DNA of 38,472 bases. It comes from Rhodovibrionaceae bacterium (GTDB lineage: Bacteria; Pseudomonadota; Alphaproteobacteria; Kiloniellales; DSM-21159). The DNA is taken from positions 1 through 38,472 of the forward strand of contig JANQIA010000494.1 in the NCBI GenBank assembly GCA_028282405.1, in the 5' to 3' direction. Positions within the stretch are counted from its first letter, which is position 1. Each line of letters begins with the position of its first letter. Below, piece by piece: positions 8,143 to 14,876 of this stretch. The position numbers and the translations under genes were made by a program. The notes beneath the pieces are model-generated. The model did no database searches, had not been told where the DNA came from, and was given only the letters and a program-made list of their open reading frames with translations.

Positions 8143-8257
8143 GGGGACGCAGGGGACGCAGAGATGGGGGGATTAGCGCTCCTCGCCCGCGCGTGTGTGC
8201 GCGCGCGCGTTAGACGCTCATATGGGAGATTGCGTCCCCTGCGTCCCCTGCGTCCCC
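8143..8257. repeat. opposed iteron clusters (two direct, three inverted)
   Basis: GGGGACGCA is repeated back to back at 8143-8151 and 8152-8160. TGCGTCCCC is repeated back to back three times at 8231-8257. The two clusters are complementary and enclose about 70 bases, including the alternating CG/TG tract at 8188-8210, which has Z-DNA-forming character. Confidence 0.8.
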
Positions 8258-8410
8258 GCCAGCGGGCAGGGGTGTAGCCGACTCCGGATGGGTGTACTGT
8301 CAATGGGCGCGGGTCCTTCCCCGAAGCCATCGCGCCGGGGGGAATTCGCGGCCCCGGTTTCTCCGGTCTGTGTAGTAAAAATCTGGAAAACTTAGTTGTT
8401 TTTCTTGGTG

Positions 8411-9034
8411 ATGGCGGAAGAAGTATTGATTTGTAATCTTTCAAATACAGCAAAGAGGCTCGGCTATTCAGTCAAAGGGCTGCGTCAACTGATCAATAAA
8501 AACCCGGATTTTCCCGTTATTCGTCGAGGGGACCTGAGCAAGCCCTGGAGAATCGACGTTGTCGCTGCCCGCGCTTGGCTGGAAGCGCGCGAAGAGCTGA
8601 GACGCAAGGATAGGGAGGAGCGCCAGCGCCGGATTGAAAAGGCGTGGGCGCAATTGCCGGCTCTCGGCCAGCGTACGAGAGGACGCCCGTACGACCCGAG
8701 GAAAGACCTCATCCGTCGCCTTGAGTGCCGGTCTCGATTGCGAGACCTGGAAATGAAAGAGGCTCGGCTCGTGGTCGCGTCGGACCTCAAGGCGGCCTTG
8801 GCAGAGGTCGGACGAATGCTGGACGCCGAGCTGTCCGCAACTGTCGACCAATTGATTGCTTCCCACGGGCTGACAGGTCCCGTCGCGGAGGACTGCTGGC
8901 TGAGGATCGCGGAGATCAGGGACGAGATGACCTTCCGGCTCAACAGGCTCGTCGAGGAGAAGATGAGCGGCCGGGGCGGCGGCACAAACGACGCACCACC
9001 TTCCTCAGCGCTACGAGAACCAAACCTCTTCTGA
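8411..9034 (+). CDS. terminase small subunit-like protein (Nu1 type)
   Basis: The 207-residue product has an N-terminal winged-helix-like region (N-T-A-K-R-L-G-Y-S-V-K-G-L-R-Q-L) followed by a wing-type segment ending W-R-I-D-V-V-A-A-R-A-W-L. A charged helical C-terminal half follows. This resembles Nu1-family small terminases, which recognise phage DNA for packaging and hand it to the large subunit. ATG 8411 is chosen over the TTG at 8396 because the recognisable domain starts there. The usual partner, the large terminase, is not found downstream, which is the oddest feature of this block. A generic excisionase or regulator is the main alternative. Confidence 0.6.
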   Translation: MAEEVLICNLSNTAKRLGYSVKGLRQLINKNPDFPVIRRGDLSKPWRIDVVAARAWLEAREELRRKDREERQRRIEKAWAQLPALGQRTRGRPYDPRKDLIRRLECRSRLRDLEMKEARLVVASDLKAALAEVGRMLDAELSATVDQLIASHGLTGPVAEDCWLRIAEIRDEMTFRLNRLVEEKMSGRGGGTNDAPPSSALREPNLF

Positions 9035-9052
9035 GTCGACCGGCAAAAGGTG

Positions 9053-9112
9053 TTGACAGGCTAAAAACGTGAGCGTATGCGTAATTGACGTAACGCTACG
9101 TAAGTGGATTAC
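9053..9112 (+). promoter_or_regulatory. candidate promoter and palindromic operator before the AT-rich gene
   Basis: TTGACA at 9053-9058 is followed by 17 bases and TATGCG. Just downstream lies ACGTA-ACGC-TACGT (9088-9101), a perfect inverted repeat, nested in a GTAAT (9081-9085) / ATTAC (9108-9112) pair. The gene at 9115 starts three bases later, so a bound repressor would block its expression. Confidence 0.4.
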
Positions 9113-9114
9113 CT

Positions 9115-9747
9115 GTGAAAGACCCTTTGCTTCCCGATGTAGAAGAATGCCTCGACCGGCTGTCCTGGTTGAATGCACAGCGTTTCACCACGGAAGAGGT
9201 TTGTGGGGCGCTCCAAATAGATAAGCGTTCAATCACCAACTACACCGGGAAAACCGACTTGTTCCTTTGCTCAGAAAGCAAGCAAGGGTCATCTCGTCTG
9301 TTTCCACTGATTGATATCTATAATATTGGCCTTCTTGTTGAGCTATCCCGTGAGAACGGGGCTCCTTATCTAGTTTCTAGTGGCATAAATCTTCTATTCT
9401 TCGCGAGAATGCCGCGAGAGAACATGAAAGAGGAAGATGAATTCAGATCTAGTATTTGTCCGAATATATGTCATGATATTTTTAAAGCACCAGAATATTA
9501 TACTCATCGAGATTTGAACGCGCCCATAATGGCAAGTTTTAATACTAACCTCTCTATTATCGAAAATGATTTAAATGAAATCTGGGATCTGTATACGAGA
9601 ACCGCATCTTTGATCGTGAATATTACTTTTTTATTCGCGAGAATTGATATCAAGCTCAAAGAAATCAGGACCTTCTCGCCTCCGCGCAGGCCGGTAGTCG
9701 GGGAGCGAGCTAAGGCACGACTCAGAAAGCAAGAGGACAACAAATGA
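9115..9747 (+). CDS. AT-rich orphan gene in the element (unknown function)
   Basis: The 210-residue protein is not recognised. Residues about 25-48 (FTTEEVCGALQIDKRSITNY) look like a MerR-type helix-turn-helix; the rest is mixed, with a hydrophobic helical stretch near 165-182 (TASLIVNITFLFARIDIKL) and a basic tail. Codon use is visibly AT-rich from about 9280 to 9660, unlike the GC-rich genes on both sides, which suggests separate acquisition. It has its own putative promoter and palindrome, starts with GTG, and its TGA overlaps the next ATG. It sits where large terminase and portal genes would be expected. A moron, defence or regulatory role is possible but unproven. Confidence 0.65.
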   Translation: MKDPLLPDVEECLDRLSWLNAQRFTTEEVCGALQIDKRSITNYTGKTDLFLCSESKQGSSRLFPLIDIYNIGLLVELSRENGAPYLVSSGINLLFFARMPRENMKEEDEFRSSICPNICHDIFKAPEYYTHRDLNAPIMASFNTNLSIIENDLNEIWDLYTRTASLIVNITFLFARIDIKLKEIRTFSPPRRPVVGERAKARLRKQEDNK

Positions 9748-10235
9748 GTGACCCTTCGTCCAAGCGGTCGGGTGTAACGCCGCCTTCCGAAACGACCATC
9801 GTGCCATCAAGTGCTGCCCGGACAGCCCGGGTGAAGGTCAGGCCCAAGGGTCAAGAAGATAGTCCGGCGCCGCGTTTAGAGCTCTCACTGACCCCTCCAC
9901 CTCCTTTCGCATGGTCGCCCGGCCCAGTCGATGAGGCCGACTCGAGCCGATCGGCGCAAGAGCGCATCCTTGCAATCGTCAATAGCGCGGAGGCCAAGTG
10001 CCGCCGGCGCCTGGCACACTTCATCGCGCTGCATACCGAGGTGCCGGCGGAGGTCGCCCGCGCCATCCTGGCGAACGCGCCGCAGCGCGACGACAGGACC
10101 TTCGCCGAGCGCATGAGAGAGGTTCCACAGCCCCGCGTTGGCCCGGGCTGGGACGGTCCTGGTGGCTCGGATGCCGAACGCCAGTCCATGTTCGATGCCC
10201 ACACCGAGGCTTTCATCAACGGATGGCGGCGGTGA
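9744..10235 (+). CDS. scaffold-like capsid assembly protein (putative)
   Basis: The 163-residue product has a disordered, Pro/Ser-rich N-terminal half. Its C-terminal part (A-Q-E-R-I-L-A-I-V through A-R-A-I-L-A-N-A-P) resembles the tails found at the C-terminus of many phage S49 prohead proteases, where the tail is thought to act as internal scaffold. Here it is a separate gene upstream of the protease rather than fused to its end. It is coupled at both sides: its ATG overlaps the previous stop, and its stop lies 13 bases inside the protease gene. The scaffold role is inferred from recall of the family and from gene order. Confidence 0.5.
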   Translation: MSDPSSKRSGVTPPSETTIVPSSAARTARVKVRPKGQEDSPAPRLELSLTPPPPFAWSPGPVDEADSSRSAQERILAIVNSAEAKCRRRLAHFIALHTEVPAEVARAILANAPQRDDRTFAERMREVPQPRVGPGWDGPGGSDAERQSMFDAHTEAFINGWRR

Positions 10236-11008
10236 TCGAACATCCCGGGTGCTTGGCAGATGGCGCGAGCATCGACCCGCAGCAGCTCCTCGAGGTGAAC
10301 GACCGACCGCTTGCGCTGCTGCCATCGGCGGCGCCGTCGCTGCTGGCCAAGCCGAGGGCGCAATTGCCGCCTGCTGTCTATGTGAGCGCTGACGGCGTGG
10401 CGCGTGTCTTCGTTCTGGGCGCGCTTTTGGCGGGCGACTACGCGCGGATTGGCCGGGAGTTCGCCGCGGCGCGCGACAGCGACCAGGTCCGGGAGATTCA
10501 TCTGATGATCGATTCACCGGGCGGGGCCTACATGGGCGCGCTGGAGCTCAGCGCGTTCATTGCGGAAGGCGCCGGTGCGAAGCCTGTGTTCGCCCTGATT
10601 GGTGGCATGGGTTGCTCTGCCGCCTACGCCATTGCCTCGGCGGCCGACAGAGTGCTGCTGACGCCATCGGCCTCGGTGGGCAGCATCGGCGTCATCATGG
10701 TGCATTTCGACTTCTCCGACATGTTGAGCGCCGCCGGCGTTGCTGTAACGCACGTCTTTTCCGGGAGTCATAAGGCTGACGGCTCTCCCTACATGCCGTT
10801 GGCCGACGATGTTCGAGAGCGTTGGCAGGGCGAGGTCGATGCAGCGCAAGAGCGATTTGCGTCCTTCGTCTCCCATCGCCGCAACCTGACCACGGACGCG
10901 GTGCTGGCTCAGGAAGCCGCCGTCTTCGAGGGCCCGACAGCAATCGCCGCCGGCCTGGCCGACGGGCTCTTCTCTCCCTTCAACTCCGAAAGGAACAATC
11001 ATGCATGA
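10223..11008 (+). CDS. S49 family prohead protease
   Basis: This 261-residue protein is a phage S49 (SppA/lambda C-type) serine peptidase that matures the capsid precursor. Visible elements are I-D-S-P-G-G-A near the oxyanion region, the nucleophile Ser in G-G-M-G-C-S-A-A-Y-A-I-A, V-G-S-I-G-V after it, and the general-base Lys in S-G-S-H-K-A-D-G. The family uses a Ser-Lys dyad. ATG 10223 overlaps the preceding gene by 13 bases; the open frame extends further upstream but only as the shadow of that gene. The C-terminal tail common in relatives is missing here. Confidence 0.85.
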   Translation: MAAVIEHPGCLADGASIDPQQLLEVNDRPLALLPSAAPSLLAKPRAQLPPAVYVSADGVARVFVLGALLAGDYARIGREFAAARDSDQVREIHLMIDSPGGAYMGALELSAFIAEGAGAKPVFALIGGMGCSAAYAIASAADRVLLTPSASVGSIGVIMVHFDFSDMLSAAGVAVTHVFSGSHKADGSPYMPLADDVRERWQGEVDAAQERFASFVSHRRNLTTDAVLAQEAAVFEGPTAIAAGLADGLFSPFNSERNNHA

Positions 11009-12185
11009 CATCCCTCAGCGTCGGGGCTCCTACGTCGTGACTGACCCCAGCGGCGTAAGGATGGTTCACACGCCCGGCTCCACTATGCCCGGCAATCTGG
11101 TCGGCGGCGGGGCTACGGGGCTTCCCGATCATCCGCCTGGGATCACCTCTTCGCCGAAGCCCAGCTCGAGAGACCGAATGGCAGGGCAGGACCCTGTTCT
11201 CATGGCCGCCGTCGACTTCCTGCAGCGCGCCGGACGGGAGGTTCCGCCGCTGATCGGGGGGCATGAGCTGGTGATGCTGGCGATGACCCACTCGGGCAGC
11301 GACTTCCCCAAGTGGCTGGTCGATGCGATGGGGCGCGCAACGCGCACGCGCTACGAGGCGGTGCCGCCGGTGCTTCGGTCCATCGGGCGATACATCTCGG
11401 CGCAGAACTTCAAGGAAGTTCATATGCCCTTGCTCGGGGAAGCGCCGCAGCTGAAACCTCTCCTCGAGACGGGTGAGATCAGCTACGCGACGACCGACGA
11501 AGAGACGGCAAAGCTGAAGCTTGGCACCTTCGCGACGATCGTCTCGTTCTCGAGGCAGATGATCGAAAACGACCCCGGTCAGGGCTTTCTCGGCATCGCG
11601 AACGGCTTCGGCACATCCCAGGCGAACCTCGAAGGGATGACCTTTCTCAATCTTCTGCGCAGCAACAGTGGCGCGGGCCCGACCATGGACGACGGCCATC
11701 CGCTCTTCGACGCGGCGAACCACAACAATCTGGGGTCCACCACCGGCGCCCAAGGGAACCTGACGTTGGAGAACCTCAAGGCCGCTCGGACCAAGATGCG
11801 GAAGCAGAAGGGTCTCGACGGCACATCACCGATCAACGTGACGGCGCATCACCTGATCGTACCTGCCGCGTTGGAAACGGATGCGGAGGCCCTATTGGCC
11901 GATCTCTATCCGCAGAAGGCGGAAGACGTGAACTCGGCTGCGAAGGGCTTGACCCTGCATGTCGAGCCGCGGCTCGACGCCTTCTCCGAGACCGACTGGT
12001 ATCTCGCCACGGGTCCGGAACGCGCCGACAGCATCCTCTATGCCGATCTGCGCGGCCAGGGTGTCGATATCGATATCGAGCCCTCGTTCGAGCGGGATGG
12101 CCTGGCCATCCGGGCGCTCTACGACTTCGGCGTCACCATCGCCGATTGGCGCGGGCTCTACCGCCACACCTATTCCGCCACCTGA
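11001..12185 (+). CDS. major capsid protein, Mu gpT-like
   Basis: The 394-residue protein resembles Mu-type major head subunits of the HK97 fold. The first 60 or so residues are Pro/Gly-rich and probably flexible. Typical segments are T-D-E-E-T-A-K-L-K-L-G-T-F-A, S-F-S-R-Q-M-I-E-N-D, the D-G-H-P-L-F-D loop, and the C-terminal R-A-L-Y-D-F-G-V. These proteins form the icosahedral shell after trimming by the prohead protease, whose gene overlaps this start by eight bases. A good AAAGGA site precedes the ATG. It is followed by a decoration-type gene, as in many head operons. Confidence 0.85.
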   Translation: MHDIPQRRGSYVVTDPSGVRMVHTPGSTMPGNLVGGGATGLPDHPPGITSSPKPSSRDRMAGQDPVLMAAVDFLQRAGREVPPLIGGHELVMLAMTHSGSDFPKWLVDAMGRATRTRYEAVPPVLRSIGRYISAQNFKEVHMPLLGEAPQLKPLLETGEISYATTDEETAKLKLGTFATIVSFSRQMIENDPGQGFLGIANGFGTSQANLEGMTFLNLLRSNSGAGPTMDDGHPLFDAANHNNLGSTTGAQGNLTLENLKAARTKMRKQKGLDGTSPINVTAHHLIVPAALETDAEALLADLYPQKAEDVNSAAKGLTLHVEPRLDAFSETDWYLATGPERADSILYADLRGQGVDIDIEPSFERDGLAIRALYDFGVTIADWRGLYRHTYSAT

Positions 12186-12205
12186 TCTCAGAGAGAGGGT
12201 TTCAC

Positions 12206-12511
12206 ATGAAGAACTTCGTGCGTCCGGGAAAAAGCGTTCCCGTCACCGCGCCGGCGCTTGGCGTCGCCTCCGGCCAGGCCTTCGCCATCGACACGCTCGT
12301 CGGCTTTGCCGGCTTCACCGCGGCTCAGGGCGAGCCGGTCGAGATGCACATCGAAGGCGTGTTCCGGGTGCCCGGCCTGGGCGCGACCGTCGGGGCGCCC
12401 GTCTATTTCGACGCCGCGGCGGGTGCATTCGCCCTCACCGATGTTGGCAACATCAAGTGCGGCGTCGCGGTTGCACCCAATGAGGTCCGCCTAACGCCGG
12501 GGCTCGGCTAG
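12206..12511 (+). CDS. DUF2190-type capsid decoration protein
   Basis: The 101-residue product is rich in short beta strands and Gly/Ala/Val. It contains A-F-A-I-D-T-L-V-G-F-A and G-A-P-V-Y-F-D-A-A-A-G, hallmarks of the DUF2190 family that usually follows the major capsid gene and is thought to decorate or cement the shell. A GAGAGAGGG ribosome-binding site precedes the ATG. The expected next genes (head completion, tail tube, tail assembly) are absent, and the tape measure follows after only 226 bases. Confidence 0.75.
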   Translation: MKNFVRPGKSVPVTAPALGVASGQAFAIDTLVGFAGFTAAQGEPVEMHIEGVFRVPGLGATVGAPVYFDAAAGAFALTDVGNIKCGVAVAPNEVRLTPGLG

Positions 12512-12737
12512 CGCCGATGCATCCCTGTTGCCGGCCGGTTCGTCTCGCTTGACGGTCGCGCAACGGAGCCCGCCGTGGGTGCAAACGCGGTGGGAGGCTC
12601 TCCGGGGCTTGGCGGGGCGCCAACGCCGCTGGGCCCCGGAGGCCAGCTCGAGGACAGCACCATGATTGTCAAACAACCGCCGCTCATCGCCGAGATTCGG
12701 CTGCAGGTCGTGCGGGAGCTCACGGAGTATCATCTCA
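12512..12737. other. non-coding gap where head-completion and tail genes are expected
   Basis: This 226-base stretch has a weak open frame from ATG 12662 that runs on into the tape measure in another frame. It has no recognisable domain and poor support. The gap is far too small for the tail tube, sheath or connector genes that normally lie here, which points to a deletion. Confidence 0.45.
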
Positions 12738-14213
12738 ATGATCAACGCCAAGATCGCCGCAAGCCTCGTCGCCGTCGACAAGATGACTCGCGTGGTGCGG
12801 CGGGCGAATCAGTCCCTGAACCCGCTCAAGATTCGTGCGGACGAGACGACACGGGCCTTCCGCCGGCTTTCACGTGAAACAGGGCTGTCGCAACTGGCGC
12901 GCACGCTAAGACGTGCGGCAGGGCCGATGAATCGGTTGGGCGCCGCGGCTCGGGGTGCGGCCGGTCCCCTTGGGCTCATCACCGGCGGCGGTGCCGTGGT
13001 CGGCCTGGGAGCGTTGACGATGGGGTATGCCCGGGCGGGCGACGAAGCCGCCAAGTTCGGTCGCATCGTGGGATTGTCGACGGAGTCGGTGCAGGCCTTC
13101 CGTTTCGCCGCTGGGCGCCAAGGGGCCACCACAGAGACGCTTAACATGGGGCTGCGCACGCTCTCACGGGTGATGGGTGAGCTGCGGGTTGGCACCGGAG
13201 AGTTGAACAGCTTCCTCGAGAGAACGTCTCCGAGCCTGCTGAACGCGCTCAAGAACGCCAACGGCACCGAGGAGGCGTTCCTGCAGCTGAGCCAGGCCGT
13301 CGCCGACACCGAGGATCCCTTCCTGCGCTCGAAGCTCGCTGCGGCAGCCTTCGGCGAGTCCGGACAGAACCTGCTCAACCTGCTCGAAGGTGGGCCAGCC
13401 GGCATCGCGGAGTTGCGGCGCGAGTTCGAGGCGCTTGGCGGCGCCATCGGTAACGAGGCTGCCAAGGATGCCGAGGCCTTCCAGGACAGCATGGCAAACC
13501 TCAACGTCGCCGTGGGCGGGCTGCGCAATGCAATCGGCAGTCAGCTCTTGCCCATCCTCACGCCAATGATCGCTGCCCTGACGGGCTGGATTGCTGCGAA
13601 CCGGGAACTCATAGCCCAGAAGGTCGGGGCTTTCATGACGAGCATGTCGGAGATCGTCCAGAAGATCGACTTCGAGACCATACAGATCGCCGCCGGGGCT
13701 TTCGCGGCCGTACTCTCCGGGCCGCTGATCTCCGGTGTGTTCGGCGTCATCGGGACCATAGGCAAGCTATCGGCCGTCTTGGTGACCAACCCCATCTTGC
13801 TGCTTGCGGCGGGTTTAGGGACCGCAGCGTTTCTGGTGATACGCAACTGGGACAAGGTGGGAGTTTTCTTCTCCGACCTGTGGGACTCGATCGGCGCCGG
13901 CATCGACTGGCTGCGCGGGGCACTGCGGGGTCTTCTCGACAGCGACGTTATGAAGAGCATGCGCGCGATGGCCGATACGGTTGGCGGCTTGGTCTCCCGC
14001 GCGGCCGATTTTCTCGGCTTCGGAGATGACCGAGAACCTGCCCTTGCCGGCATCAGGGGTGGTGGTGCGCCGCCGCTCGATTCCAGGTCCTCGGTGGAAG
14101 TCCGAATTCGCGGTGAGAACCTGCCTGAGGGGACTCAGCTGTCGGCGCGCAGCAATGGGCCTGTCGAGACAGACCTTCAAACCAATGATGCTCTTTCGTT
14201 GATGTACCCATGA
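12738..14213 (+). CDS. phage tail tape measure protein (short)
   Basis: This 491-residue protein has the layout of tape measure proteins. The N-terminus is helical and Arg/Lys-rich; a region like G-L-S-T-E-S-V-Q-A-F-R-F-A-A-G-R-Q-G follows, then G-E-S-G-Q-N-L-L-N-L-L-E. Hydrophobic Gly/Ala-rich segments near 320-390 complete the pattern. Tape measure length sets tail length, so this one would specify a short tail. However, no tail tube, sheath, baseplate or fibre gene is present, so its product may be useless or serve with a helper's tail. ATG 12738 is chosen, with GGAG about 10 bases upstream. Confidence 0.75.
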   Translation: MINAKIAASLVAVDKMTRVVRRANQSLNPLKIRADETTRAFRRLSRETGLSQLARTLRRAAGPMNRLGAAARGAAGPLGLITGGGAVVGLGALTMGYARAGDEAAKFGRIVGLSTESVQAFRFAAGRQGATTETLNMGLRTLSRVMGELRVGTGELNSFLERTSPSLLNALKNANGTEEAFLQLSQAVADTEDPFLRSKLAAAAFGESGQNLLNLLEGGPAGIAELRREFEALGGAIGNEAAKDAEAFQDSMANLNVAVGGLRNAIGSQLLPILTPMIAALTGWIAANRELIAQKVGAFMTSMSEIVQKIDFETIQIAAGAFAAVLSGPLISGVFGVIGTIGKLSAVLVTNPILLLAAGLGTAAFLVIRNWDKVGVFFSDLWDSIGAGIDWLRGALRGLLDSDVMKSMRAMADTVGGLVSRAADFLGFGDDREPALAGIRGGGAPPLDSRSSVEVRIRGENLPEGTQLSARSNGPVETDLQTNDALSLMYP

Positions 14214-14263
14214 CAACGAGCGGAGTTACCGTACCGGCCATATCAGACGCGCCACCGCTCGCG

Positions 14264-14611
14264 TCACGGGCTTGGCTGATCGTCCTCGTCGAGAAGGTCG
14301 AAATGACCAGGCGTGCACTCCAAGGCTCTGGCCAGCGTCTCAGTCTCTCGAGGACTTGCTCTGAGCCGACCGTTTTCGATTGCTTCAATCTTGGCCAAGT
14401 CGATGCCTGTGGTCGCTGCCAGGTCCCGTTGACTGACAACGCGATACTCTCGCCATGCGCGAATGGGGTGAAGACCTTCGATGACAGCGTCTGCCACAGC
14501 GCCCGGAATGAGGACTTCGCGACCTGCTGCGCGCTCGCGGTCCATCTCTTCGAGCAAGCGGCGATCATACTCTTGTTCGGCAAGGGGGTAGTCGTCGTCT
14601 TCCTCGCCCAT
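14264..14611 (-). CDS. XRE-family helix-turn-helix regulator
   Basis: The 115-residue protein has an acidic N-terminal half and a C-terminal lambda-repressor-like HTH: W-R-E-Y-R-V-V-S-Q-R-D-L-A, then I-E-A-I-E-N-G-R-L. The arrangement resembles HTH proteins of chromosomal toxin-antitoxin pairs, but no RelE-like toxin is next to it. It lies nine bases downstream of the ribbon-helix-helix gene on the same strand with an AGGAGA site, so the two are probably co-transcribed. Together they probably control the divergent genes that lead to the integrase. Confidence 0.75.
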   Translation of the reverse strand: MGEEDDDYPLAEQEYDRRLLEEMDRERAAGREVLIPGAVADAVIEGLHPIRAWREYRVVSQRDLAATTGIDLAKIEAIENGRLRASPRETETLARALECTPGHFDLLDEDDQPSP

Positions 14612-14620
14612 CTTGCTCTC

Positions 14621-14773
14621 CTAGCGCTTGCGCTTGGATACCGCCTCCACGTGTTCTTTGAGAACGCGCTCGATGTAGTTGGCCAGAGTGCGGTCGTCAG
14701 CGGTCGCGAGCTGCTGCAGAGCTTCTTTCAGCTCCGGTTCGATGCGGAAGGACAGGGCAGCAGTCTTAGCCAT
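14621..14773 (-). CDS. ribbon-helix-helix DNA-binding protein (Arc/CopG-like)
   Basis: This 50-residue protein begins MAKTAALSFRIEPELKEAL. That is a beta strand followed by the first helix of a ribbon-helix-helix fold; a second helix (L-A-N-Y-I-E-R-V-L-K-E-H-V) and a basic tail follow. Such dimers bind short palindromes in the major groove. ATG 14773 is used because the fold starts there, although the frame is open further upstream. Its promoter region faces a long inverted repeat at 14816-14855, which is a natural candidate for its operator. Confidence 0.75.
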   Translation of the reverse strand: MAKTAALSFRIEPELKEALQQLATADDRTLANYIERVLKEHVEAVSKRKR

Positions 14774-14815
14774 AGTGTGCAGTCCGAGCTTCGTTGTATG
14801 GTAATGTATGTTGAC

Positions 14816-14855
14816 GTGTGTTGAGAACGTAGGCAGTCTACCTACGTCAACACAC
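14816..14855. promoter_or_regulatory. long inverted repeat, candidate operator of the element's control switch
   Basis: GTGTGTTGA + GAA + CGTAGG (14816-14833) faces CCTACGTCAACACAC (14841-14855). The arms match over 15 positions, with a three-base bulge in the left arm and a 7-base centre. A further TTGACG overlaps the left edge (14811-14816). The repeat lies between the leftward RHH-XRE pair and the rightward gene at 14877, so one bound protein could control both directions. Confidence 0.6.
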
Positions 14856-14876
14856 ATCTGCAACGAGGATGAAACC

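Larger units (their letters stand above)
7967..8410. other. candidate replication origin of the element (non-coding, iteron-rich)
   Basis: This 444-base gap between the helicase and the small terminase has no convincing gene. It contains nine exact copies of the 9-mer GGGGACGCA, five on the plus strand and four as TGCGTCCCC, clustered on either side of a 23-base alternating purine-pyrimidine tract (8188-8210). Phage and satellite origins of the P4 class are often iteron fields beside the helicase gene. I infer an origin from position and repeat structure; there is no direct proof. Confidence 0.55.

Noticed and set aside
8056-8257. CRISPR-like reading of the GGGGACGCA repeats
   Set aside because: The repeats are 9 bases with no unique spacers of constant length, occur in both orientations, and have no cas genes nearby.
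12662-12877. 71-codon frame starting MIVKQPPL before the tape measure
   Set aside because: Most of it overlaps the tape measure in another frame with low-complexity Arg-rich sequence. It could be a fragment of a lost tail gene but is not supportable as a gene.
14264-14773. Classical toxin-antitoxin pair
   Set aside because: Both proteins are DNA-binding types, and neither resembles a toxin. A paired regulator switch explains the arrangement better.
14210-14824. 204-codon rightward frame opposite the XRE and RHH genes
   Set aside because: Both leftward genes have clear folds and ribosome-binding sites; the rightward frame is their shadow.
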